A stretch of DNA of 40,545 nt. It comes from CAZKUR01 sp964556005 (GTDB lineage Bacteria > Bacteroidota > Ignavibacteria > Ignavibacteriales > Ignavibacteriaceae). The notes below the pieces were generated by a model. That model searched no databases. It was not told where the DNA came from and was given only the letters and a program-made list of their open reading frames with translations. The translations under genes were made by a program, and so were the position numbers. The stretch's first letter is position 1, and every line of letters starts with the position of its first letter. Below, piece by piece: positions 26,297 through 34,899 of this stretch. Location: the NCBI GenBank assembly GCA_964556005.1, contig CAZKUR010000036.1, positions 1-40,545 of the forward strand, read 5' to 3'.

Positions 26297-26919
26297 CCGG
26301 CAGGTTCTCCGATTTCCAGGTGAAGTTCTGAAGTTTTTTCGATAATAAGCTTAATACTGTCTTCAATAATATTTTTCGATTTGAGGCTGTCATGCAAAAC
26401 AATAATAGAATTTTTATTAAGATGATTTTCAACTGCAAATTTAACAAGTTTAAAATCATTTTTATAATCATAGGTTAACAGAGACCACATTACATTTCTC
26501 AAATTTCTCTCCTTTAATTTTTTAGAGAGTGAAATTGTAAATCTTCCATGCGGAGGACGAAAATATTTTACTTCATAATTAAATTCTTTTTTTAAAAGAA
26601 GAGTGACGGAATCTATTTCATCCTCAATCGCTTTATTATTCAGATTCTTTAGAGTTCTATGATGAAGGGTGTGATTGCCGATCGAATGTTCTTCCGTTAA
26701 AATTTTTTCTACAAGCTGCGGATATTTTTTGATATTATCTCCCACACAAAAAAAGAGGGCTTTAATTTTGTACTCTTTAAGAAGACTTAAAATTTTCCCG
26801 GTTGTTTCCGGTATCGGGCCGTCATCAAAAGTAAAAAGGATTTTATCATTAATTGTATCCCACTGATAACCAGAGAAGATTTTTTTTATTAGTTGCGGTG
26901 GGTTATATGAATATCTCAA
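26284..26919 (-). CDS. Polysaccharide deacetylase (CE4/NodB domain)
   Basis: 211 aa, essentially just the NodB homology domain with no signal peptide. Motif 1 FTFDDGPIPETT gives the catalytic Asp and metal Asp. Motif 2 HSIGNHTLHHRTL supplies the two metal His. Motif 3 RPPHGRF and motif 5 IIVLHDS are present. It removes N-acetyl groups from chitooligosaccharide, peptidoglycan or poly-GlcNAc in characterised relatives. It is the first gene of the run and overlaps the GT2 gene by 13 bases. The lack of an export signal suggests cytoplasmic action, as with NodB-type enzymes. Confidence 0.9.
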   Translation of the reverse strand: MRYSYNPPQLIKKIFSGYQWDTINDKILFTFDDGPIPETTGKILSLLKEYKIKALFFCVGDNIKKYPQLVEKILTEEHSIGNHTLHHRTLKNLNNKAIEDEIDSVTLLLKKEFNYEVKYFRPPHGRFTISLSKKLKERNLRNVMWSLLTYDYKNDFKLVKFAVENHLNKNSIIVLHDSLKSKNIIEDSIKLIIEKTSELHLEIGEPAGCLR

Positions 26920-27147
26920 AGTTTAAAAATCATTTCAATTAAAAAATCCATTCAATTATTAAATCATTAAAAGTCGGATTTATTTCCTTTGAACTCATAT
27001 TAATCTCACTTAATTAGTCGAAACTACATAAAACAAAAATAAGAACTGCTAACATAAATCGTAACAATATCATCTTAAAGACAAGAATTTTTCAGATTAC
27101 CGTTAATTGAATCCGTGAAAATCCCGTAATCCGTGATATTTACTAAA

Positions 27148-27209
27148 AGGTTCTCCGATTACTTAAATTTAATTCGACAAAAAAAATAAATAAAAAGTAA
27201 GGAGAACCT
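27148..27209 (-). terminator. Stem-loop at the 3' end of pckA
   Basis: Arms AGGTTCTCC-GA-TTACTT (27148-27164) and AAGTAAGGAGAACCT (27195-27209) pair over 15 bases with a two-base bulge and a 30-base AT-rich loop. The right arm overlaps the first base of the pckA stop codon. On the minus strand a short T run follows. It probably ends or stabilises the pckA transcript, but the long loop and short T run make it a weak intrinsic terminator. Confidence 0.5.
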
Positions 27210-28804
27210 CAATTTGGTCCCGCGGCTCTAATTTCTTTAGCAGTTTGTTTTTCAAATCTTTTAAAATTCTCTTTGAACATGCGCGCTAATTTCTTTGCTG
27301 TTTCATCATACTTTTTTTTATTTTTCCATGTATTTTTAGGATTCAATACATTTGAGGGAACTCCTTCACAAGTAAGGGGAACATTCAAATTGAAAAACGG
27401 ATCTTTCCATGTTTCAACATTATCGAGTTTACCTGTTAACGCCGCATTCAACATTGCCCTTGTATATTTAATTTTCATCCTACTTCCCTCTCCGTAAGGA
27501 CCACCTGTCCATCCAGTATTTACCAGCCAGCAATTAACTTTGTGTTTTTTAATTTTTGCTCCCAGCAATTCAGCATATACTGTCGGATATAAAACCATAA
27601 AGGGCGCACCAAAGCATGTACTGAATGTGGCTTTAGGTTCTGTAACTCCTTTTTCGGTACCTGCGACTTTTGCTGTATAACCGGAAATGAAATGATACAT
27701 TGCCTGATTAATCGTTAACTTTGAAATAGGTGGAAGTACGCCGAAAGCATCTGCTGTAAGCATTATTATATTTTTAGGATGGCCTCCTTTACTCTCGGGA
27801 ATAATATTATTTATATGAGTTAACGGGTATGCAGCTCTTGTATTTTCAGTAAGACTATCATCATCCAGATCGAGCCGTCGTGTTTGAGAATCGATTGCAA
27901 CGTTCTCAAGCACTGTTCCGAATTTTCTTGTAGTTTCATAAATCTCCGGCTCGGCTTCTTCGGAAAGACGGATTACCTTTGCATAACATCCGCCTTCAAA
28001 ATTGAAAACACCGTTTTCACTCCAGCCATGCTCATCGTCTCCGATTAATTTTCTTGCGGGATCTGCAGACAAAGTAGTCTTCCCTGTTCCGGATAAGCCG
28101 AATAAAATTGCTACATCTCCATCCTCACCTACATTTGCAGAGCAATGCATCGACATTACTTTTTGAAGAGGCAATAAATAGTTAAGAATTGTAAATACTG
28201 ATTTTTTAATCTCACCTGCGTAGCTTGTTCCGCCGATAAGGACAATTTTTTTTGAAAAATTTAACACTATAAAAACGGATGAATTGGTTCCATCCGTTTG
28301 GGGATCAGCCTGGAAATTCGGCATGTTGATTATTGTAAATTCGGTTTTGTGTTTGGCAAGCTCTTTTTCATTCTTATACCTTAAAAACATATTTCTTACA
28401 AATAAATTATGCCACGCGGTTTCGGTAATTATCCTGATAGGCAGTTTATATTTAGGATCGGCACAGGCATAGCAATCCTCAACGTATAATTCTTTTCCCT
28501 GTATATAAGCCATCATCTTATCGTAAATTCTGTTAAAATGAAATTCATCGATAGAACGGTTTACTTTTCCCCACCAGATTTTCTTTTCGCTCGATGTCTC
28601 CTTAACGATGAATTTATCGTTGGGGCTTCGGCCGGTATGGTTCCCGGTTCTAACGACAAGTGGACCGAGGTGGGCGATTAAACCTTCTCTTCTTTTTACC
28701 GATTGTTCATAAAGTGCAGGGGTTCCGTAATTATAATAAACTTCCCTGATATTTTTTATTCCCATTTGACCAAGTTCTTTTACAACTTTGTCTTTTAAAA
28801 GCAT
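27209..28804 (-). CDS. pckA: Phosphoenolpyruvate carboxykinase (ATP)
   Basis: 531 aa, typical of the ATP-dependent enzyme, which interconverts oxaloacetate + ATP with PEP + CO2 + ADP. Evidence: RTGNHTGRSPNDKFIV near the substrate Arg, the kinase P-loop FGLSGTGKTTLSADP, LIGDDEHGW with metal-binding Asp, FNFEGGCYAKVI, and the C-terminal NTGWTGGPYGEGSRMKI. AGGAGA sits just upstream of the ATG at 28804. It is a stand-alone gene, with its own 3' stem-loop and a palindrome in the leader. Confidence 0.97.
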   Translation of the reverse strand: MLLKDKVVKELGQMGIKNIREVYYNYGTPALYEQSVKRREGLIAHLGPLVVRTGNHTGRSPNDKFIVKETSSEKKIWWGKVNRSIDEFHFNRIYDKMMAYIQGKELYVEDCYACADPKYKLPIRIITETAWHNLFVRNMFLRYKNEKELAKHKTEFTIINMPNFQADPQTDGTNSSVFIVLNFSKKIVLIGGTSYAGEIKKSVFTILNYLLPLQKVMSMHCSANVGEDGDVAILFGLSGTGKTTLSADPARKLIGDDEHGWSENGVFNFEGGCYAKVIRLSEEAEPEIYETTRKFGTVLENVAIDSQTRRLDLDDDSLTENTRAAYPLTHINNIIPESKGGHPKNIIMLTADAFGVLPPISKLTINQAMYHFISGYTAKVAGTEKGVTEPKATFSTCFGAPFMVLYPTVYAELLGAKIKKHKVNCWLVNTGWTGGPYGEGSRMKIKYTRAMLNAALTGKLDNVETWKDPFFNLNVPLTCEGVPSNVLNPKNTWKNKKKYDETAKKLARMFKENFKRFEKQTAKEIRAAGPN

Positions 28805-29195
28805 ATTATTCTCCTATTGAAATAAGTTTTTGCGGTATGTTAAATTTACAAAAATTTAACCGAATCACTAATATTCCTTATCAAAATAAGGCTGTTATTA
28901 TGTTTTTAAATTTCATCAAAACAAATGCCCACAAGGTTTATATGGCTCTGTCTTAAGTCAGTATTAATCTTTTCGTGCGATGAATAATAAATTAACTTTA
29001 AATGCTTAAAATATTGAGTTTAAAATCATTCCATCATTCTATAATATTTTATTGATTAACAAGATTAAAACAATTAAATTAGACATCGTGTTCTTATACT
29101 CATCATAGTTTTTGAATCGAACATTCCGGAAAAATAATTTCTTATCCGAATTCATGGTCGACATATTAAATTCACAAATTAATTCAGAGGGAGAC
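28805..29195. promoter_or_regulatory. Intergenic region between pckA and histidine kinase, with AT-rich palindrome
   Basis: No gene recognised. A perfect palindrome GTTAAATTT-ACAA-AAATTTAAC (28839-28860) lies 35 bases upstream of pckA and could be an operator or leader hairpin. The rest is AT-rich and should hold divergent promoters for pckA and the histidine kinase gene. The only other possible gene part is an in-frame N-terminal extension of the kinase from TTG 29112, which I did not accept. Confidence 0.4.
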
Positions 29196-31397
29196 ATGTT
29201 AAGGGGACAAGAAAGCAATAATACAAACTCTTTTAATATCGAACTATTAGACAATTTTTCTAAAATAAATATATTTAAATCCACGTTATTAGGAATCTTT
29301 ATAGGTATTACCCTTTATCTAATAAGCCTCCACAATTATTTACTTTTTCATAGTTTGGCAGAGAGTTTCAGCATTATTATTTCGTGCGGAATTTTTATGG
29401 TTACATGGAACTCACGGCGAAATATCGACAATAATTTTTTTATAATAATCGGCATAGCTTATCTATTTACAGCCCTGCTAGACCTTCTGCATACTTTTTC
29501 TTATAAAGGAGTAAATATAATTCCGGGAGTTACCACAGATCTTCCCACACAAATCTGGATCGCAGCCCGGTTTCTGCAGAGCATTTCTTTATTAGCCGCA
29601 CCGTTTTTTATCGGGAAAAAAATCAGGACTTCAATTGTTTTTTACTTATATGGTTTGATTACTGCCGTAATAATTGCTTCAATTCTTTATTGGAAAATCT
29701 TTCCGCAATGTTACATCGAAGGGTATGGATTAACTGAATTTAAAAAAATCAGTGAATATCTTATTTCAATAATTTTATTATCATCTGCATTCGCACTTTA
29801 TAAAAAGAAAAACAATTTTGATAATTATCTTTTTTATTTGATAGAAGTTTCAATTATAATAACGATATTCTCGGAATTGAATTTCACTTTATACACATCT
29901 GCATATGGATTTTTTAATCTTATCGGACATCTACTGAAGATAGCGGCATTTTATTTATTTTATAAAGCCATTATTGTCGTCGGATTGCAGGATCCTTTTA
30001 ATTTACTTTTCAGCAGGTTAAAACAGAAAGAAAAAGCTCTCCAGCTTACAAGATTTTCAGTAGATCACTCTGATGACTTTATTCTTTGGATAAATTCCGA
30101 TGGATATATTACAGATGTTAATGATACCACAATCGCAAGATTAAATTATTTAAGGGAAGATATCATTGGTACTCAGTTTTTAAGGATCGACCCTGATTTT
30201 AATCTGAAAAAAATTAAAGCGGCAAATAATAAAACTTTGACAACGGAACATCTTTTTAAGACGAAGGATGGTATAATAATTCCTGCAGAAGTGGAATTCA
30301 ATTACCTGGAGTATGATGGAAAAAATTATTACTGCGCTTTTGCTAGAGATATATCCGAAAGGAGAAAAGCCGAAGAAGCGTTGATGGAAAGTGAAGCAAG
30401 GTTTAGAAGTATGGCAGATAATGCACCTGTGATGATTTGGATGTCTAATTCGGATCAATGGCGTATTTACTGCAATAGAAGATGGCTGGAGTTTACCGGG
30501 CACACGCTTGATGAAGAAACCGGAAGAGGATGGCTTAAATCAGTTCACCCTGAAGATCAGGCAAATTATTGGGAAACATACGACAAGGCATTTGAAGAAA
30601 GAAATGAATTTAATTTTGAATACAGGTTAAAAAGATATGACGGGCAATACCGCTGGATACTAGCTACAGGAATCCCGCGCTTTACCTCCGAAGGAAATTT
30701 TTTAGGTTATATAGGTTCAGGCTACGATATAACCGAAAAAAAGCAGTTAAGCGATCAGATGAAATTGTCGCTTACGGAAAAAGTTACATTGCTCAAAGAA
30801 ATTCATCACAGGGTTAAAAATAATTTACAGGTGATATCCAGTCTGCTCCGGCTTCAATCATCATACATAAAGGACGATGAAACACGTGAAATTTTCATCG
30901 AAAGCCAAAATCGTATCAGGTCAATGGCGCTTATTCATGAAAAGCTTTATCTCTCCAAAGATCTATCTCATATTAATTTCTCTGAATATATCCGCGAACT
31001 GGTTTCAAGCCTATTAAGCACATTTAAATTTAATTCGAATAATATAGAACTCGATATAAACATTGAGGATTTACAGATAGAAGTAGATCTTGCTTTAAAT
31101 ATAGGACTTATAATTAATGAACTGGTTTCCAATACTTTTAAATATGCGTTCCCCGACGAAGTGAGCAGATATGGAAACAAATGTAAACTTCTAATAAAAT
31201 TAAAAGCTTCCGGAAACGGAAAATTTATTGTAATTGTAAGAGATAACGGTATTGGACTTCCGGCAAATGTGAATTTTAGAAATACTTCAACACTCGGTTT
31301 GCAAATAGTAAGTGCTCTTGTAGATCAGCATAACGGGTGTATTGAATTAAACAGCGATGAAGGGACGGAATATATTATTGGCTTCGGCATGAAATAG
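29196..31397 (+). CDS. MASE3-PAS-PAS sensor histidine kinase (HisKA_2 type)
   Basis: About 733 aa membrane sensor kinase. Residues about 25-275 form a MASE3 domain with several helices and LFTALLDLLHTFSYKG and WIAARFLQSISLLAAPF. Two PAS domains follow (FSVDHSDDFILWINSDGYITDVN; then FRSMADNAPVMIWMSN, with the PAC-like FLGYIGSGYDITEKK). The transmitter has EIHHRVKNNLQVISSLLRLQ (phospho-acceptor His near 537) and an ATPase domain with INELVSNTFKYAF and RDNGIGLP. ATG 29196, preceded by GAGGG, is preferred over ATG 29154 or TTG 29112. No response regulator adjoins it, so it is an orphan kinase with unknown input. Confidence 0.88.
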   Translation: MLRGQESNNTNSFNIELLDNFSKINIFKSTLLGIFIGITLYLISLHNYLLFHSLAESFSIIISCGIFMVTWNSRRNIDNNFFIIIGIAYLFTALLDLLHTFSYKGVNIIPGVTTDLPTQIWIAARFLQSISLLAAPFFIGKKIRTSIVFYLYGLITAVIIASILYWKIFPQCYIEGYGLTEFKKISEYLISIILLSSAFALYKKKNNFDNYLFYLIEVSIIITIFSELNFTLYTSAYGFFNLIGHLLKIAAFYLFYKAIIVVGLQDPFNLLFSRLKQKEKALQLTRFSVDHSDDFILWINSDGYITDVNDTTIARLNYLREDIIGTQFLRIDPDFNLKKIKAANNKTLTTEHLFKTKDGIIIPAEVEFNYLEYDGKNYYCAFARDISERRKAEEALMESEARFRSMADNAPVMIWMSNSDQWRIYCNRRWLEFTGHTLDEETGRGWLKSVHPEDQANYWETYDKAFEERNEFNFEYRLKRYDGQYRWILATGIPRFTSEGNFLGYIGSGYDITEKKQLSDQMKLSLTEKVTLLKEIHHRVKNNLQVISSLLRLQSSYIKDDETREIFIESQNRIRSMALIHEKLYLSKDLSHINFSEYIRELVSSLLSTFKFNSNNIELDINIEDLQIEVDLALNIGLIINELVSNTFKYAFPDEVSRYGNKCKLLIKLKASGNGKFIVIVRDNGIGLPANVNFRNTSTLGLQIVSALVDQHNGCIELNSDEGTEYIIGFGMK

Positions 31398-31584
31398 AAA
31401 TTTAAACTGTAATTGTTGAAGTTTTGATTTGACCTAATAGAGCAAAATTTTATCAAAAATATTATTTTTGAAATTTAATTCTTAATAATCCTACTTTCAA
31501 AAATTTAAATAAAAAGAACAGCACTCAAATTTGATTTGAAATTGAAATTTAAAATCATAATGTTGACTTTAAAAGAAACGCCGG

Positions 31585-32556
31585 ATGAATAAAATGAAAA
31601 ATATATTAGCAGCTTCAATAATTTGTTTAAGTTTAATCTCAATTAGCTGTACTTCTGAAGAGAATAAAAATAATCCTGTTTCGGTTCCGCCTAAAGACAT
31701 AGTTTGGGTGCCTTTAGGATTGGATAGCTGCAATATCTCATCAATTTTTTTCACATCAAATGGAAATATGCTTGCCGGAACAAATTACGGATTATTCTTT
31801 TCTTCTGATAAAGGTCAAAACTGGAAACTTATAAACCAGGAAATTTCCGAAGGGACTGTAACAAGTTTCTGTTCATACCCGGGAAATAATATTTTAGCAG
31901 GTTCGGCTGGAAAAGGTATTTATGTTTCATCCGATAATGGTATTAATTGGTATATTGGAGGATTAAAAAGCCTTTATATTACATCAATCGCTGTTAACAG
32001 CCAGGGGGCAATATTCGTTGGAACACGAGGCAGCGGAATTTATATTTCTGGCAAAAATTTTAACGAATGGTCGCTTGTAAATACAGGTTTTAATAATCTA
32101 ACATTTCCGTCTTTGCTGATTGTTTCCGATAATATAATTTTTGCCGGAGGCACCGGAGTCTACCGCTCTGATGATAACGGTAATTCATGGAGTTTGAAGA
32201 ATAAAGGTTTAGGCAATTGGCCGGTTTATTCTCTTATTTTAGATAATGAAGGAAACATCGATGCTGCAACTGATATCGGCGGATTTTTTCGCAGTACCGA
32301 TAATGGAGAAACGTGGACACAATTAAATGCAGGATTGATAAGCACCGAACTTATAACTCTTGCAATAAATAAATATGATCATATTTTTGCCGGTTCCTGG
32401 GGCGGCGGTATTTTCCGTACAACAAATTATGGTGTTAGCTGGTCCGAAGTTGATTCAGGTTTAACTATTAAGCACATTTCTTCCCTTGTCGTTTCACCAG
32501 AAAATTTGTTATTTGCCGGAACATTCAAAGGGATATTTAAAGCCGTTGAGAAATAG
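31585..32556 (+). CDS. Lipoprotein with BNR/photosynthesis-stability-type propeller repeats
   Basis: 323 aa. The hydrophobic leader ends at SLISISC (Cys22), a plausible though imperfect lipobox. The body repeats about every 40-45 residues with Asp-box units such as FSSDKGQNWKL, VSSDNGINWYI, RSDDNGNSWSL, RSTDNGETWTQ and RTTNYGVSWSE, which fold as a seven-bladed-type propeller. Proteins of this kind in Ignavibacteria are surface or periplasmic and mostly uncharacterised. It follows the histidine kinase by 187 bases and could be separately transcribed. The initiator could also be the Met three codons on. Confidence 0.75.
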   Translation: MNKMKNILAASIICLSLISISCTSEENKNNPVSVPPKDIVWVPLGLDSCNISSIFFTSNGNMLAGTNYGLFFSSDKGQNWKLINQEISEGTVTSFCSYPGNNILAGSAGKGIYVSSDNGINWYIGGLKSLYITSIAVNSQGAIFVGTRGSGIYISGKNFNEWSLVNTGFNNLTFPSLLIVSDNIIFAGGTGVYRSDDNGNSWSLKNKGLGNWPVYSLILDNEGNIDAATDIGGFFRSTDNGETWTQLNAGLISTELITLAINKYDHIFAGSWGGGIFRTTNYGVSWSEVDSGLTIKHISSLVVSPENLLFAGTFKGIFKAVEK

Positions 32557-32619
32557 AATGCTGCAAACTGCCTTTAAGGTTAACAGGATTTAAATTGCTG
32601 AATAAATCTTACCGGTTAA

Positions 32620-32724
32620 AATGAAGATAAAATAAGAATAATTAGTACAAGAAAAGCAACAAAATATAAAAGGAATCAATATGAAGAAAATGCAAAAAGA
32701 TCCGGAAATGCTTCAAGAATATGA
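32620..32724 (+). pseudogene. C-terminal remnant of a BrnT-type toxin
   Basis: Frame starting at 32620 reads NEDKIRIISTRKATKYKRNQ then YEENAKRSGNASRI and stops at 32722-32724. KIRIIS-x-RKATKxER-x-YEE is the conserved C-terminal end of BrnT ribonuclease toxins. A TAA lies at 32617 and no BrnT-like N terminus occurs upstream, where the BNR-lipoprotein gene ends at 32556; so the 5' two thirds are gone. The remnant overlaps the antitoxin start at 32681, the usual BrnT/antitoxin overlap, which confirms the original pairing. Confidence 0.75.
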
Positions 32725-32971
32725 TTTTAGTAAAGGTGTAAAAGGTAAGTAATCTAAAAAGTTCAAAGAAGTGACCAATGTTGTTGTAATAGACCCAGAT
32801 GTTGTCAAATATTTTCCTGACCATGATTCTGTCAATAATGCTTTAAGATCACTAACTGAAATCATAGTTACACAAAGTAAATTTAAAAAAATCATTCAAA
32901 TAATAAAAGAGTTTGGGTACTCATTAAAATGTATGATACAACCCGAGGTAATATGCAAAGTGTTTATATGA
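32681..32971 (+). pseudogene. BrnT-partner antitoxin with in-frame nonsense codon
   Basis: ATG 32681 opens MKKMQKDPEMLQEYDFSKGV, then KGK and TAA (32750-32752). In the same frame translation resumes as SKKFKEVTNVVVIDPDVVKY and FPDHDSVNNALRSLTEII. Intact family members read EYDFSxGxRGK-Y-xKRYxEGTNVVVLDPDVAxxFPDSESVNEALR, so TAA stands where a Tyr codon (TAT/TAC) belongs: one base change. The tail from about residue 75 departs from the family and runs into the convergent gene at 32924. The gene is thus broken, matching loss of its toxin partner. Read-through or a sequencing error are alternatives. Confidence 0.75.
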
Positions 32972-33670
32972 AGTAATTCCGTTTCCCAAGTCCATTGAAA
33001 AAAGTATTTGATAATTCTTTATTAGGGGAACTCCTCCTCCGAAATGTAAACCTGTATAACTCTGTGAATCAATTGTAGATTTAGATTGATGGAATAATTC
33101 TGTCCCAAGAAAAAAACTATCAGTAAAATTATATTGAATTAAAATTCCGGAAAACTCCCAGTTCTTATTTCCGGAACCCGGATTTATCCAATAACCTCCG
33201 CCGCCATAAATTGTCCATTGGCCTACATCTTTTTGAAGCCAAAGTGGTAAATAAAATTGAGCTTTACCGTTTCCTAAATTTTTTGAAGCATTACCTGTCG
33301 GAATTTCAACAAGAGGAAAAATACCAATATCCGGTATAACGTCCGTTTGAGTAACAAACCTGTATTTGGCTCCTACTTCGGTATCTCCGTAACCTAAATT
33401 AGATGTTTCATTTTTCGGCGCTGAAAAAGCCAATGGTACAACAATGTGAAATTGTGTTTGAGAAATAACGCCATAATTAAATTCAACAGCAGGGCCAACT
33501 CCGTCCGCTCCGCTATTATCAAATATTCCGGTAGAAAACAGATACAACTCACCGTGATGGAAAGGAACCGGGATAGGATCGTCCGTTCTAAACGGCGGCC
33601 CGGCTAATAATTTAATCGTAAAAACCGGGACGAAAATCAATAGAAATAGTAATACGGCTCTCTTATTCAA
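32924..33670 (-). CDS. Exported outer-membrane barrel, phenol-MetA/transporter-like
   Basis: 248 aa with signal peptide (MNKRAVLLFLLIFVPVFTIK, cleavage near LLA-GPP). The mature protein begins GPPFRTDDPIPVPFHHGELY, a conserved opening of a family annotated as transporter or MetA-pathway-like outer-membrane protein, followed by alternating strands (FNYGVISQTQFHIVVPLAF, YGDTEVGAKYRFV, LFPLVEIPTG-type) and an aromatic C terminus GLYHTF. It is convergent with the decayed toxin-antitoxin locus and 347 bases from the Met-rich cytochrome gene on the opposite strand. Function unknown; probably an outer-membrane pore or exported sensor. Confidence 0.7.
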   Translation of the reverse strand: MNKRAVLLFLLIFVPVFTIKLLAGPPFRTDDPIPVPFHHGELYLFSTGIFDNSGADGVGPAVEFNYGVISQTQFHIVVPLAFSAPKNETSNLGYGDTEVGAKYRFVTQTDVIPDIGIFPLVEIPTGNASKNLGNGKAQFYLPLWLQKDVGQWTIYGGGGYWINPGSGNKNWEFSGILIQYNFTDSFFLGTELFHQSKSTIDSQSYTGLHFGGGVPLIKNYQILFSMDLGNGITSYKHFAYYLGLYHTF

Positions 33671-34017
33671 TCGAACAAAGAATTTTTTAAAATTATAAAA
33701 AATAAGTTAAGCCATCTAAAGCGATTAATCTTTGATTTGTTTTGGATTATATCTTAAATCACGAAACAATTATTATGAAATCGAAATCTAAAGCATAATT
33801 ATCTAATAGTATTCAACGAATTTAATTTGGAGATATTTATGCGATTCTTCACAAAAAAGCTAAATCCCGGGATTCAGTGCGAATATCTCTCTAATATTAA
33901 AAATCTATAAAAGAAAAGAAAAATTTTATAACGCAACACTTAATTAAAAAATGTAAATTTTTAATTGAAATTATGAAATGTGATTTTGATATTCCTATTG
34001 AAAGGAGAATACAAAAA
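33671..34017. promoter_or_regulatory. Divergent region upstream of the Met-rich cytochrome
   Basis: No firm gene. It should contain the promoter of the cytochrome gene and of the divergent barrel. AAAGGAG at 34001-34007 is the ribosome-binding site of the ATG at 34018. A 23-codon frame at 33839-33910 (MRFFTKKLNPGIQCEYLS...) has GGAG a few bases upstream, but is too short and unlike anything known to call. No metal-regulator operator was recognised. Confidence 0.4.
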
Positions 34018-34854
34018 ATGAAATCTAAATTTATAATCCCTCTTGCATTAATTTTAATATTTTGGTTTGCTTACCTGTTTGCACAATCGAAAAATAAAAT
34101 TAAAAATATACTTCAAAACCCTTCAGCACAAAATGAAGTTATTCAAACGATTATAAATAATCCGGAGATGATGCAAAATTTCATGAATCATATGTCGTCA
34201 AATTCGGGTGCTATGAATAACATGATGGCCTGGATGTTGAATAATCGGAATGCGCGGCAGATGATGATGAATGAAATGTTTTCAAGAGCTAACCGTGATT
34301 CTTCATTTACAAATAATATGTACAACATGATGGGCGACTATCCCAGGATGTACGGGTGGATGCATAATATGATGTCCGGTAACGGAAACATGCGTTATAA
34401 TATGATGGGTGGAACAATGATTAACGGCGGTATGATGGGAAGAGGAAAGATGGGCGGAATGATGAACAACAGTAATTCAAATTATGGAAATTCTAGTTAC
34501 GGAAATATAAATAGTCAAACTTCAAGTAGTGGTGAAAACTGGGAGGCTCCTGCTTCTGCAAATAATTTAACATCCCCTATAAAGGATATAGAAAAAGCAA
34601 GCCGGGAGGGCAAAAATATATTTAATGCTCAATGCTTTACGTGCCATGGAACCGATGCTAAAGGAAATGGACCTATTGCAAATACTTTGAATCCGAGGCC
34701 CGCTGATTTAACTTCTCATGCAGTTCAAAATCAAAGTGACGGAGCATTATATTGGAAAATTACGCACGGCAATCCGCCAATGCCTGCATTTAACCAATCA
34801 CTTTCAGATAAACAGCGGTGGGATCTGGTAGCTTATATAAGAAGTCTTAAGTAA
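34018..34854 (+). CDS. c-type cytochrome with methionine-rich N-terminal region
   Basis: 278 aa. An uncleaved or signal helix occupies residues 5-22. Residues 51-149 contain 28 Met in 99 positions (for example NHMSSN, AMNNMMAWM, RQMMMNEMF, NMMGGTM, GGMMGRGKMGGMM). The C-terminal class I cytochrome domain has CFTCH at 206-210 as haem-binding motif and a distal Met near 255 in GNPPMPAF. Together: membrane- or periplasm-located, with a likely Cu(I)- or other soft-metal-binding arm attached to an electron-transfer haem. ATG 34018 is chosen for its AAAGGAG ribosome site over ATG 33973. First of three genes on this strand. Confidence 0.8.
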   Translation: MKSKFIIPLALILIFWFAYLFAQSKNKIKNILQNPSAQNEVIQTIINNPEMMQNFMNHMSSNSGAMNNMMAWMLNNRNARQMMMNEMFSRANRDSSFTNNMYNMMGDYPRMYGWMHNMMSGNGNMRYNMMGGTMINGGMMGRGKMGGMMNNSNSNYGNSSYGNINSQTSSSGENWEAPASANNLTSPIKDIEKASREGKNIFNAQCFTCHGTDAKGNGPIANTLNPRPADLTSHAVQNQSDGALYWKITHGNPPMPAFNQSLSDKQRWDLVAYIRSLK

Positions 34855-34899
34855 TATATTTAAATAAATATTTATGTTAATAATTATAAGGAGTAAATC

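Noticed and set aside
29112..29195. N-terminal extension of the histidine kinase from TTG
   Set aside because: The extension has no domain match, and ATG 29196 follows GAGGG; a start at ATG 29154 cannot be excluded.
32681..32752. The short antitoxin front piece as an independent small protein
   Set aside because: The same frame continues past the stop as the conserved remainder, so it is better read as a nonsense-broken antitoxin.
33839..33910. A 23-codon small gene with a GGAG upstream
   Set aside because: Too short and without recognisable features; it may be chance in the leader of the cytochrome gene.
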